This document shows positions 9,277 to 17,697 of a DNA stretch of 64,000 bases, piece after piece. Origin of the DNA: CBDBKE01 sp965218055 (lineage in GTDB: Bacteria; Acidobacteriota; Terriglobia; JAJPHL01; JAPKYU01); the NCBI GenBank assembly GCA_965218055.1, contig CBDCKA010000002.1:1426001-1490000 (forward strand), written 5' to 3'. Position 1 is the first letter of the stretch. Each line of letters opens with the position of its first letter. The position numbers and the translations under genes are program-made. The notes beneath the pieces were generated by a model. It made no database searches. It was not told the origin of the DNA and saw only the letters and a program-made list of their open reading frames with translations.

Positions 9277-10271
9277 TTGATCCCCCCTGCGCCCGCCTTT
9301 GCCGCCGCCGCGCCTCCGGTGGCCGCAACCGTTCCCGCCGTGGTCGCCATCCCCATGAGGCCGCTCCCGGCTGCTCCTGTGCTGGTGACGAGCATCGAAG
9401 CGAGCTCCCCGCACTTGAGGCTTGCCAGCATCCCGGCGACAAACAAGGGCACGACGGCGATCATCCACAAGCCCACGTCTATGAAGCTCTGCATGTCCAG
9501 GTCGGCATTCCCCAAGCTCGTGATGTAGGAGATTCCGACAGCGGAGAAGACCCGGAGCACCGCTCCGGCGATCACGGCATAAAGCGAGTAGGTAATCATC
9601 GCCCGGAACCATCCCCAGAACAGAAACGACAGCGGCTCGAACACCAGAAACGGAATGAAGATCGGCCCCAAGATGATGAGGATGGCAAGCGCGATCTGCG
9701 CCCAGATGACTTGAGCGTAGGTGACGGCGGCCAACAGAAGCAGCATGAGAACCACGAACACAAACATTGCAAACCCCGCAACCGCCGTTATCGCGGCATG
9801 AATCCCGCCGGTGAGTAGGCCGAGCGTGTTCCCCTGTTGCGCCTGGGCCGCCTGGTTCGCCGCAAGGGAGCGAATGAGGTTCCCAAGCTCGGTCTGCATC
9901 GAATAGACGGCATCGCCGATCAGCAGTTCGTGAAGCCAATTTCCACCCGCCGCAATCATCCCTGGGAAGGTGAAAGCCATGCCCGGAATGGTGGTGGTGT
10001 AGAACTGCAACATCACCCACGGTATCCACAACCCAATGACGACCCGCACCAGCTCCCACGGCTGAATGTTTCCGCTAAAGGCGATCTTCAGCCCGTTCAA
10101 CACCACAACGATGAGAGCCAGCCCCCCGAAGAGCGCGTTTCCGGTGGCGAAAACCTCCCCACCGGCCGCCGCGGTCAGTCCATCCAGAGCGACATCGAGG
10201 AACGACTTGAAATCCCTCAGTTGTTCCGGGGAAAGGTTGGCCGGGATGTTGGGATCGAGTTGAATCTGCAT
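9273..10271 (-). CDS. trbL: Conjugal transfer protein TrbL (VirB6-like)
   Basis: A 332-residue polytopic inner-membrane protein. The N-terminal third is periplasmic or amphipathic. At least five hydrophobic segments follow (for example LFGGLALIVVVLNGLKIAF, VAGFAMFVFVVLMLLLLAAV and LAILIILGPIFIPFLVF). The C-terminus is Ala/Gly-rich (TAGTVAATGGAAAAKAGAG), a feature common in TrbL. The ILGPIFIPFLVFEP segment followed by FWGWFRA is the family signature. It forms part of the translocation pore together with the neighbouring trb products, and its stop overlaps the trbF start. Confidence 0.9.
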   Translation of the reverse strand: MQIQLDPNIPANLSPEQLRDFKSFLDVALDGLTAAAGGEVFATGNALFGGLALIVVVLNGLKIAFSGNIQPWELVRVVIGLWIPWVMLQFYTTTIPGMAFTFPGMIAAGGNWLHELLIGDAVYSMQTELGNLIRSLAANQAAQAQQGNTLGLLTGGIHAAITAVAGFAMFVFVVLMLLLLAAVTYAQVIWAQIALAILIILGPIFIPFLVFEPLSFLFWGWFRAMITYSLYAVIAGAVLRVFSAVGISYITSLGNADLDMQSFIDVGLWMIAVVPLFVAGMLASLKCGELASMLVTSTGAAGSGLMGMATTAGTVAATGGAAAAKAGAGGIK

Positions 10272-10283
10272 CGGCGAAATGGA

Positions 10284-11198
10284 TTACTGGCCGTTCCCGC
10301 CGTAGGCCGGGTGAATCCGAAAGAGCAACCCTTCGCGCATGGAATCGCGGCGGGCATCGAGCCCGGCCTGTTGCGCCGCGAAGGTGATCTCGGCGCTGCG
10401 CTGCGTCTCGATCCATCGAGCCAGCGCCTCCCGCCGGGCAATCTCGCGTTCGTAATCCTCCGCCGCCTCCTTCGCCGCCTGGAATGCCATCAACTGCGCC
10501 ATAGCAGCGGTGAGGTTCCCTTGCGTCACCGTCCCGGCCACTTGTGATTGAGCAAGGGCGGTGTTGGAGGTGTTGGTGTTGTTTCGTAGTCCTTCATAGG
10601 ATTCCACGGCGTCTCGCGCCGCAACCATGAGGTTCGCCGCCGCGTCGCTCATTGCGTGATCGAGCACCAGGCGCTTGTCGCCTTCCTCCCGCGCCGCGAG
10701 GTAGCCGCTGGCCGCCTGCGCCGCGATCTCCGGGCGATAGTCGTCGTACAGAGTGAGGATGTCGCTCTCGGTCACCGTGTCGGCGGCGGTGAGCCGCCCG
10801 CGCCAGGATTGGGCAAAGCTCTTGCCGGTTTCGCCCATCTGTTCGACTGACGACGCAAGCTCCGCCGCCACCCCGGTAAAATCGCTTTTCCACGATAGGC
10901 CCACGCCGATAAACTGCGCCGGTGCGGATGCCAATTCAGTGAACGGATCGGTCAGCGCTCCCACGGCTCCAAGCGCTTGCTCTTTCAGGTGCGACGCCTG
11001 ATCTATCATCTGGGTGAGTTGGCCGTCAAACGTGATCTTCGCCATGGTGTCTTTGTAGATTTGGATGCCCTGATTGATGATCATCTGCGCCCGTTGAATG
11101 CCCGCCAGGATCGAGCCGAAGACGGCGTAGGCGGGCGTGGTGGTCAGGACGATAAAGAGTGGGATAACAACTACTGCGGTCAAGATTCGGTGTTTCAT
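10284..11198 (-). CDS. trbJ: Conjugal transfer protein TrbJ (VirB5-like)
   Basis: A 304-residue exported protein with a clear signal peptide (residues 1-24, ending TPAYA). The mature part is almost wholly helical and Ala/Gln-rich, with long coiled-coil-like helices (MIDQASHLKEQALGAVGALT, and the C-terminal half). TrbJ/VirB5 proteins are minor pilus components or periplasmic adhesion factors. It lies 12 bp upstream of trbL and 3 bp downstream of trbI, in the usual Trb order I-J-L. Confidence 0.85.
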   Translation of the reverse strand: MKHRILTAVVVIPLFIVLTTTPAYAVFGSILAGIQRAQMIINQGIQIYKDTMAKITFDGQLTQMIDQASHLKEQALGAVGALTDPFTELASAPAQFIGVGLSWKSDFTGVAAELASSVEQMGETGKSFAQSWRGRLTAADTVTESDILTLYDDYRPEIAAQAASGYLAAREEGDKRLVLDHAMSDAAANLMVAARDAVESYEGLRNNTNTSNTALAQSQVAGTVTQGNLTAAMAQLMAFQAAKEAAEDYEREIARREALARWIETQRSAEITFAAQQAGLDARRDSMREGLLFRIHPAYGGNGQ

Positions 11199-11201
11199 TT
11201 T

Positions 11202-12560
11202 TCAATCTCCTTTTGTGGGCCGAGGCACGAGCACGTCGGAAGTGAACCAGACGCGAAGCCGATGCCCGGCGCGTATGGTGATGGTGGGTAAACGATTCAA
11301 GAACCGCTGCAAGATTTGGGTGGCGCTTTGTCCGAGTCCCTGCCCGGCACCTGCCCGGAAGCCCGCCACGCCGCCCTCGTAAGGGTTGCCGCCTTGCGCC
11401 GTGAGTCCGGCCATGATGCCGACCGCCCCGACAGCGGCGAACATGGAAAAGTAGTGGCGGTTGACTTGATCTTTCAGGGCTCCCTCGCCGAGTTGATTGA
11501 GCCCGCGAAATTGCAGCGATACCCAACGCCCGTCCGGGTAGATCAAGCGGTGGAAACTCACGGCGAGTCGGGCTTGGTCCTGATTGGATACGGCCTGAGC
11601 CGTGCCAATGACCCGCGTACCTCGCGGCACCAAGATGCGCTGCCGGTCTGCCGAATAAAAAGGCACCGAAACCACGGCCAGGACCGGGCCTGGGAAGTCA
11701 CCGGAAAGCTGCGTGACCAGCGCCGCCTCCAAGAACGAGCCTTCATGGATGCGCTCCCAACCGGGGGGATCATCCGGTGCACCAACACGAGCCGGAGAAG
11801 AGTAATCCCGCGCCGGTGGGGGGCCCGCTGACGCCGTGGGAACGGCGGGCGTGGCCGCAGCGGTTGGTGTCCCTCTGAGTGCTTCGATAAACGCTCGGTC
11901 CGCCTGGGCCTCCGCCGCTACTTCATCTTGGAGGCCGGTCGTGACCGTCCCAATCGTGTCGAGGGCCTGTTCGAGCGCCGCCGCCCCTTCCGCTCTCAGG
12001 GCATCGACCGGGCTTGCGGTTTCGGCCCCCTGCCCCTCGGACGACGCCCCCTCCCTGCCGTCCAGTTGCCGGTAGGTCTGTGCGACCGGCGAACTGCGAA
12101 GCGACCGGCTGCGCCGCTCGACCGCTTCCAGCCGCAAGCGTTCCCGGAGTTCCCATTCTTCCTCGGTATAGGGTTGCCCGGTGTCGGGACTCGGCCCGGC
12201 CAGGAGCATCGCTTCATCGACACTCACCCGGCCAGCGCCGATCCCGCCTCCGCTGGCCCCCTGTTGTCGTTGCTGCCGTCCCTGCTGCTGCAAAGCCCGC
12301 TCCGCCGCTTGTCGGCGCGTCTCCGCCCGAAGCGACTCTGCTTCGACCTGCGCCGCCATCTGATCGGCGAAGCTCCGAGCCGCCCCCTGTTCCGTCTCCG
12401 AGCCCGGCGAAAGTTCCGCTTCCTCGCCGCCTCCGAAATAAATCCAGTACGTCAGAAACACGAGGACCAGAATGGTGATGATCCCGACGCCCCATTGAGT
12501 GACGATGCCGCCGGGCAGCGATCCCGCCGGTTTGGGGTACAGCCGCCGCCAGCCGATCAC
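11202..12560 (-). CDS. trbI: Conjugal transfer protein TrbI (VirB10-like)
   Basis: About 452 residues from a GTG at 12560 that overlaps the trbG stop as GTGA; I prefer this to the GTG further upstream, because it begins at VIGWRRLYPKPAGSLPGG. There is one membrane segment (WGVGIITILVLVFLTYWIYF), a long Gln/Ala/Arg-rich periplasmic linker, and a C-terminal VirB10 domain (about 260-450). The domain has the ILVPRGTRVIGTAQA and FHRLIYPDGRWVSL segments and the terminal RAGHRLRVWFTSDV, which are diagnostic. TrbI spans the periplasm and senses ATPase activity in the inner membrane. Confidence 0.9.
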   Translation of the reverse strand: MIGWRRLYPKPAGSLPGGIVTQWGVGIITILVLVFLTYWIYFGGGEEAELSPGSETEQGAARSFADQMAAQVEAESLRAETRRQAAERALQQQGRQQRQQGASGGGIGAGRVSVDEAMLLAGPSPDTGQPYTEEEWELRERLRLEAVERRSRSLRSSPVAQTYRQLDGREGASSEGQGAETASPVDALRAEGAAALEQALDTIGTVTTGLQDEVAAEAQADRAFIEALRGTPTAAATPAVPTASAGPPPARDYSSPARVGAPDDPPGWERIHEGSFLEAALVTQLSGDFPGPVLAVVSVPFYSADRQRILVPRGTRVIGTAQAVSNQDQARLAVSFHRLIYPDGRWVSLQFRGLNQLGEGALKDQVNRHYFSMFAAVGAVGIMAGLTAQGGNPYEGGVAGFRAGAGQGLGQSATQILQRFLNRLPTITIRAGHRLRVWFTSDVLVPRPTKGD

Positions 12561-13399
12561 GGCCCGATCTCCGGCGCCGTGAAGCGCCATCGGACTTTTT
12601 GTTTGCCGATCTGCAACCAGCCGTCACCCAAAACGTGACGGGCGATATACAGCCCGTCCTCGCCCAGATCGTAGGCCACCAGCGCCGGTTTCCCGTCCTT
12701 CTCTTCGTACAGTGCGGGCGACTCCTGGGGGTTGGCGCGAAGGTAGGTAAACCGCCCGTCGTGCCACATCCCTTCAACCAGAAACGGCCATTTCTTCGCC
12801 TTGTCCTCCAATCGGTAAGGGAACTTGAGGCGCGTGGGATACTCCGCCCGGAACGCCTCGGTTTTCTGTGCTTCCTCCGCCGCCGCGTCCGCGATCCGGG
12901 TATCGGCGTCCACCTGCGCGGCCTTGGCCGTCTCGATGGCCGTTTTCGCCATCTGCTGATAGGCCGCAACCTGGGCGCGAGCGACAAAGGCCGGTTCGTG
13001 CCCGGCCAGTGAAATGCGCGGGTCGGCGTCCGCCTGGGCCTCGACGCGGACGACTAGATGCGGCTGGCCCGCACTTCGCTCGGTGACGAGGAATGAATAG
13101 ATGCGACCGGAGGCGCAAACCAGCGCGACGTTGGTAGTCACGCCCTCGGCGATGGGTTTGAGGAAGGCCAGATTAGCGGCCCCGGTCAGGTGCCAGTACT
13201 CGGAATCTCCGACGACAAAATCCAGCACGTTTTCCGTCGCGGGAAGCACGATGACGGTGGTGTGCCGGGTCTTGGCCCGAATCCGGATGATTTGATCCTG
13301 GGCCTCGATGACGCGGAGCACCTGCCCACCGTCCTGAGCGATCAGCGGCAACGACAGGGCAAGTAGCGCCGCCGTCACGAGTGGAATGATCTTCAACAT
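12557..13399 (-). CDS. trbG: Conjugal transfer protein TrbG (VirB9-like)
   Basis: A 280-residue exported protein with a signal peptide (residues 1-21, ALSLPLIA-QDG). The N-terminal half is the beta-sandwich that contacts VirB10 (RHTTVIVLPATENVLDFVVG). A central helical insertion (AAYQQMAKTAIETAKAAQ) follows, and then the C-terminal VirB9 domain, with FKYRLE-type LKFPYRLEDKAKKW and DDGRFTYLR-like motifs. The domain ends in the DGLYIARHVLGDGWLQIG strand. It is the outer-membrane-proximal component of the core complex, encoded 6 bp after trbE. Confidence 0.88.
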   Translation of the reverse strand: MLKIIPLVTAALLALSLPLIAQDGGQVLRVIEAQDQIIRIRAKTRHTTVIVLPATENVLDFVVGDSEYWHLTGAANLAFLKPIAEGVTTNVALVCASGRIYSFLVTERSAGQPHLVVRVEAQADADPRISLAGHEPAFVARAQVAAYQQMAKTAIETAKAAQVDADTRIADAAAEEAQKTEAFRAEYPTRLKFPYRLEDKAKKWPFLVEGMWHDGRFTYLRANPQESPALYEEKDGKPALVAYDLGEDGLYIARHVLGDGWLQIGKQKVRWRFTAPEIGP

Positions 13400-13405
13400 A
13401 ATCAG

Positions 13406-15829
13406 CTACCTCCTTGACAGGTGTTCAATGGCCTCGGTGAGGCCATACTGTTTGACTGCTTCCGCCCGCTTCTGAGCATCGACCGGCGACGAGGTATAGA
13501 GCCAGTAGCTGGCCGGATCGACTTCGAGCCGTAAGATGCCCGCCGCGTCGGTGCGCCGTAGGTAAAGCTCCCGTTTGGGGATCAGGCCGCGAATGGTGTT
13601 CACCTCCGTTGGGTTCAGCCGGAAGGTGTCTGCGGCTTTCTCCGGCAAATCGGGGTTGGCAAGGAATAGCTTGGTCGGCATGGATTCGAGCAAGGCTTCC
13701 GCCCCTGCGGTCCCGGTTACGTCCACGGCGCTCTGCGTGGCGACGACGAGCGCCGCATTCTTCTTGCGCCAGGTCTTGGCGGCCTCGGCCAGATAGGAAA
13801 GCACCGCCGGGTCTTTCAGGTAGCGCCAGGCTTCATCGACCACCATGAGTTTTACCCTTGCGGTCTCATCCGGGTTCTCCAAAGCTAGCCGCAACCGTTC
13901 GAGAAGGTAGAACAGCGCCGCTTCGCACAAGTCTTCGTGCTCCGCCGCACCGGCCATGTCGATCACCTGCCAGTCCTGGAAGTTGAGATCGTCGCCATCC
14001 GCCGGATTATCAAAGTACCTGGCCCACGCTCCGGCTCCGTGCCAGCGGCCCAAAGCGGGCCACATCTTTGAGGGAAGAGAACGGACCAGCACCCCAAGGG
14101 TCCGCCGCTGGGGTGCAAAGGCATAGAGGTCTTCGACGCGGGCGCGGATCTCGCTGGGGTCTTCGCCACTGAGTTTCCACCCGCCGATCCTCAACAGACG
14201 CGATATCCAGCCGGTGAGGAACTGGAAGCTCCGCTCCCCGACCGGGAGCGAGAAGGGGCGCAACCGGAAACCGGCGCCCGCGCTCCCGTCGGGGGATAGC
14301 TCCATATAGCCGCCGCCTAGAAACTGCGTGAGCCAGCGATAGGAGCCGCCTAGATCGAGAATGAGAACACGCGGATCGTATTGGAGCGCCTGAACCAGCA
14401 GGAAATTGAGCAAGAAGCTTTTACCCGCGCCGGTCGCGCCGAGAACCAGCGTGTGCCCCACGTCGCCTTGAAACAGATCGTAGTGGTAGGGAGTCCGCCA
14501 TTGGGTCTCAAGGATCGCCAGCGCCGGCTTCCGCAAGTGGCCGCTCCGGGGTGTCCCCACCGGCGGCCCGAAGATCGGGGCCATCGAAGCGACCGCGCCC
14601 GCCGATACAAACACGGATCGAACCTGCCGCCGTCGCGGTTGCGCGGGCATCCGCGAGAACCAGGCCGGAAGCTGCCCGTAACCCTCCCGGATCAGCTTGG
14701 CGTCGTGGCTGGCAAAGATGCGCCGAATATCTCCGTCCAGGCCCTCGGTCTCCGATAGCGGGCCGTGGATCGCCACGGTCAAGGCAAGGTCGCCATAGGC
14801 GATACCGTCCGTCTCCAACTCGACCAGGGCATCGCCCAGCCGGTCGGATTCCGCCGCCGCCGCCGTGTCCACCATCGCCGACGCCGTTCCCTCGGTTTCC
14901 TGAACGTGCGCGGACATCGAGTAGCGCTTCGAGAAGTAATGCCGCTGCGCTCCACGGATTTTGCGCCGGGCGGCATCGAGGCGCTGCGGCCGCCATTCGA
15001 GCGTAACGGTCATGGTTGCATCGAGCCGGTAAAGACCCTGGAGAAGATTGGCGCGAGCCGCAGCGGGAGGCGAAAGCAGCGAGTAGAGAATGACGGGCTC
15101 ACCATCCAGGCGCAGATTGCGCCGCTCCGCTTCGAGCTCGGAGACGGCCAGCCGCCAGTTCATGCCGCTCCCAGTCGCGCCGTCCCAAAAGGTTCCGGGC
15201 CGGTTCGTGAGTTCATTCAAGACGAGAGAGGCATCCCGCGCTTCGAGCATCCGCACCGGCGTAAGGTCATCCACCAGCGCCCGGCTTGCCTCAACCAGCT
15301 GCCGGAAGCCCGCTGCTGCGGATTCGATAGAGGAATGGAGGTAAACGGATTCATGCCGGTTCCGCCTCCGGGCCATCCAGTTCTGGGCATAGGCCATCCA
15401 CCACGGCCCGCCCGTCCTCCCGGTGGTGACGGCGGACAGGTGCGGATCGTGAACCCATGCAACGTAGGCGCTCACGTCCTGCACTCGATCCGCGAGGAAT
15501 GCCCGCCGCTTGCGCCGTCCGAGCGCAACCACGCTCGACGCCGCGCCATCGGTATCGTCTGCAAAGTGGATCGGGCGGCGCAACAGGTAGAAGTAAAGCC
15601 GCGTCCGGGAATCGAGCCCGCTCAACATCCGCTGCCAGCGGTCGATCACCCGATCCAGTTGTTCGGGGGTCTGGCCGTCCAGAACGCTGGGTGTTACCCG
15701 CCCGATGCTCATGAGTTCCCCCGCCCGCGTCAGGCACGTTCGCCCATCTCCCAGCCAACCCCACCAGGGCAGTTCCTCGGCCAGCGATCCTGCCGCGTCG
15801 TAGTCCAGGAGTTCGTTGTTTACGTTCAC
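13406..15829 (-). CDS. trbE: Conjugal transfer ATPase TrbE (VirB4-like)
   Basis: An 807-residue cytoplasmic ATPase that powers the mating channel and pilus assembly. The N-terminal CagE/TrbE domain covers about 1-400. The C-terminal motor domain has Walker A at residues 464-471 (GATGAGKS), a strand-type VLILDLGGSYRWL segment after it, and the Walker B-containing KLMVVDEAWRYLKDP segment near residue 660, then VVATQSAVDV. The length is normal for the family and the frame is intact. It follows trbD by 3 bp. No separate TrbB ATPase is present in this operon, so either channel function needs one in trans or the cluster is incomplete. Confidence 0.95.
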   Translation of the reverse strand: MNVNNELLDYDAAGSLAEELPWWGWLGDGRTCLTRAGELMSIGRVTPSVLDGQTPEQLDRVIDRWQRMLSGLDSRTRLYFYLLRRPIHFADDTDGAASSVVALGRRKRRAFLADRVQDVSAYVAWVHDPHLSAVTTGRTGGPWWMAYAQNWMARRRNRHESVYLHSSIESAAAGFRQLVEASRALVDDLTPVRMLEARDASLVLNELTNRPGTFWDGATGSGMNWRLAVSELEAERRNLRLDGEPVILYSLLSPPAAARANLLQGLYRLDATMTVTLEWRPQRLDAARRKIRGAQRHYFSKRYSMSAHVQETEGTASAMVDTAAAAESDRLGDALVELETDGIAYGDLALTVAIHGPLSETEGLDGDIRRIFASHDAKLIREGYGQLPAWFSRMPAQPRRRQVRSVFVSAGAVASMAPIFGPPVGTPRSGHLRKPALAILETQWRTPYHYDLFQGDVGHTLVLGATGAGKSFLLNFLLVQALQYDPRVLILDLGGSYRWLTQFLGGGYMELSPDGSAGAGFRLRPFSLPVGERSFQFLTGWISRLLRIGGWKLSGEDPSEIRARVEDLYAFAPQRRTLGVLVRSLPSKMWPALGRWHGAGAWARYFDNPADGDDLNFQDWQVIDMAGAAEHEDLCEAALFYLLERLRLALENPDETARVKLMVVDEAWRYLKDPAVLSYLAEAAKTWRKKNAALVVATQSAVDVTGTAGAEALLESMPTKLFLANPDLPEKAADTFRLNPTEVNTIRGLIPKRELYLRRTDAAGILRLEVDPASYWLYTSSPVDAQKRAEAVKQYGLTEAIEHLSRR

Positions 15830-15832
15830 GCG

Positions 15833-16129
15833 CTATCTCCGAATGAGAAGCGTCCAGGGAGAAGCGGCCCACTTGCCGGGATCGTAGCGGACGCGGAACT
15901 TGGTCGACGCCCGCAGGATTTCAAGCATGTTGGGGTCTTGTTTCCAGGCCCAAAATCCCACGCCGTAGAGCACTCCGAAAATGACTCCCCCGGTCACAAT
16001 GGAGTTGATGGCGTTCCACATGGCAAGGCCCAACGTGGCGCTCAACAGAAACCAGCGCCGTTCCACGCCCATGATCGTGAGGGGTTTGGAAAGCGCCGGG
16101 TATCCGCGCCATGTCTTGCCGCGCTCCAT
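15833..16129 (-). CDS. trbD: Conjugal transfer protein TrbD (VirB3-like)
   Basis: 98 residues from the ATG at 16129, which overlaps the last base of the trbC stop region. Residues 10-18 (YPALSKPLT) are the conserved VirB3/TrbD start. Two membrane segments follow (WFLLSATLGLAMWNAI and VTGGVIFGVLYGVGFWAW), and then the short basic tail with DPNMLEILRAST. The frame stays open far upstream, but that part is the trbC shadow. It sits in the inner membrane next to VirB4. Confidence 0.85.
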   Translation of the reverse strand: MERGKTWRGYPALSKPLTIMGVERRWFLLSATLGLAMWNAINSIVTGGVIFGVLYGVGFWAWKQDPNMLEILRASTKFRVRYDPGKWAASPWTLLIRR

Positions 16130-16422
16130 CAGAAGAGCCACGCCAGAAAGTTGGCCGCGCCCATGGCCATGCCCAGACCGAAGACGATCCCGGCCAGGGC
16201 CTTTTTGCTGCCGCCCTCGCCAAAGGCGAACATGAGCCCGCCCACCACGATGGCAATCAAGCTCAGTCCTCGCGCAATGGGTCCGGTGAACGCCGCCTGC
16301 AGCACGTCTATGGCTTGCAGCCAGGGGCTTGTTCCCTGCGCCATGAGTTCTCCCGCCGATAGTGCAAGGATGCTCACCAGCAGCGCTCCTCGCTTCCAGA
16401 TGATTGAGTTGTTGTTCTTCAT
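16129..16422 (-). CDS. trbC: Conjugal transfer protein TrbC (VirB2-like pilin)
   Basis: 97 residues from the ATG at 16422. The signal peptide ends at about residue 29 (GELMAQG). Two hydrophobic helices are joined by a short charged turn (ARGLSLIAIVVGGLMFAF, GEGGSKKA, LAGIVFGLGMAMGAANF), which is the classic VirB2/TrbC pilin layout. It is expected to be the major subunit of the conjugative pilus. It is immediately upstream of trbD and shows normal Trb order. Confidence 0.88.
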   Translation of the reverse strand: MKNNNSIIWKRGALLVSILALSAGELMAQGTSPWLQAIDVLQAAFTGPIARGLSLIAIVVGGLMFAFGEGGSKKALAGIVFGLGMAMGAANFLAWLF

Positions 16423-16454
16423 GCTTCCCTCCGTGTCTGTTGGGTCGCTGTGCG

Positions 16455-16778
16455 TCAGGCTCCGGGAAACTGTCCCCGGTCCTCTTGTTCCAGTTTCTCG
16501 GCAAGCTCGGTTTGCCCGCCCTCCCCGCGCCGGATGGACCGCTCCATCAGATCGACCTTGCGGCCCATGTCGGCCAGCCCCAAGGCGCGAGCGGCGGAGT
16601 AGAGCGTGACCATAAGCGTCACCACGGCCAGCCCGCCATACCACGCGATGGATAGCCAGTAGTCGGTTGCGATGATTCCTAAGTACGGCTTGAGATAAGC
16701 GAAGCTCTCGCCGGCGAGCATCAAGGCCACGGCCAGGATGATGGCCGTCAGTCCAATGCTGATCTTCCACGGTTGCAT
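16455..16778 (-). CDS. Small two-helix membrane protein of the conjugation operon
   Basis: A 107-residue protein with two membrane segments (about residues 7-28 and 42-65) and a polar, charged C-terminal tail (KVDLMERSIRRGEGG and on) that may be cytoplasmic. I recognise no family. It lies 32 bp upstream of the pilin gene and 10 bp downstream of the winged-helix gene, all on the same strand. That places it in the operon as an accessory membrane factor; this role is inference from position only. Confidence 0.65.
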   Translation of the reverse strand: MQPWKISIGLTAIILAVALMLAGESFAYLKPYLGIIATDYWLSIAWYGGLAVVTLMVTLYSAARALGLADMGRKVDLMERSIRRGEGGQTELAEKLEQEDRGQFPGA

Positions 16779-16788
16779 CGCTTCTCCC

Positions 16789-17688
16789 TCAGAGTTCGAT
16801 GGAGCCCTTGTCTCGTCTGCCTCCGCTTCCCCCTCCGCCTCCGGTGCTGTGGTCCTGGCCGAGCGCGCGCGCTACTCGTGCCGCCGCCCGCCCATTGCTT
16901 CCATGCACGGCGAATCCAGCGGCGGCTTTCGCGCCGATACTCTTGGCGCTGTAGTGCTCGGTCGCAATCTCGACGTTCACGCGCCCGCTGCGGCCCTCGA
17001 TGTCGCTGTACTCAAGCTGCGCGTCCGGGTACTCCACCCGTCCATCCTTGACGGGGAGGCTCAACTCTTCCGCCGCCTGGAACCGTGCAGCGTCCGCCGC
17101 CTCCTTACCTCCCCGCGCCCTGGCGCTCTCCGTGGCGCGGGCGATCTCGCGCTTGAGTTCGGCGTCAATGCGGACCCGCTTGAGGACGGCTCCTTGTTCG
17201 AGCAACCGCACTTGCTCAATCCTTGCGGCTCGAAACACGGCCACGTCATGTTGAAGCTCTCCGGGCTTCACGAGGCCGCTCCATGCTTTCTGCTCCGGGT
17301 CCAGTCCTTGTTCGCGGGCTACGCGCCCGGCCCGCTCTACTCCGCGCTCGGTGAGCGTGAGCACCTTGTAAGCGCCGCCTTGCGGCCCCTCGGCAGTGTG
17401 CTCCCGGACGTGCCCGGCGCGAACCATGCGATCCACGGCCCGACGCGCCGCGTAAGGGTGTCCCTCGAAGTGAGCTTCGGCCAGGTCGCGGTAGGCGATG
17501 CTCCGATACATCCCCAGGTCGGCCACCGCCCGATCCGCCCGCTCCTGGAAGTTCTGGCGCTCGGTGCGGGGATCGTATTCGCGCCGGTGGCCGTCGCGCT
17601 CCCGCTGTTCCCGTTCTTTGGTGTGGTCGCGCCTGGGGCGCGTTACGGGCGTCCGGGGATCGGTAGCTAGGTCTCGCGGATCGAACAC
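16789..17688 (-). CDS. Winged-helix protein with PD-(D/E)XK-like C-terminal region
   Basis: A 299-residue, highly charged cytoplasmic protein. Residues 55-115 form a winged-helix-like unit (YRDLAEAHFEGHPYAARRA, then VLTLTERG). The C-terminal part contains LEYSDIEGRSGRVNVEIATE, a strand-acidic-strand layout like that of replication-relaxation and endonuclease-fold proteins. The tail is Gly-rich and disordered (STGGGGGSGGRRD). The layout resembles Replic_Relax-type accessory proteins of conjugative elements, so a role in DNA processing at the transfer origin is possible. The assignment is tentative. It lies 9 bp downstream of the ArdC gene. Confidence 0.6.
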   Translation of the reverse strand: MFDPRDLATDPRTPVTRPRRDHTKEREQRERDGHRREYDPRTERQNFQERADRAVADLGMYRSIAYRDLAEAHFEGHPYAARRAVDRMVRAGHVREHTAEGPQGGAYKVLTLTERGVERAGRVAREQGLDPEQKAWSGLVKPGELQHDVAVFRAARIEQVRLLEQGAVLKRVRIDAELKREIARATESARARGGKEAADAARFQAAEELSLPVKDGRVEYPDAQLEYSDIEGRSGRVNVEIATEHYSAKSIGAKAAAGFAVHGSNGRAAARVARALGQDHSTGGGGGSGGRRDKGSIEL

Positions 17689-17697
17689 GACGGCTCC

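Noticed and set aside
14765..16609. Plus-strand open frame of 614 codons
   Set aside because: It runs antisense through trbE, trbD and trbC, with a biased Arg/Pro composition and no motif. The trb genes explain the DNA.
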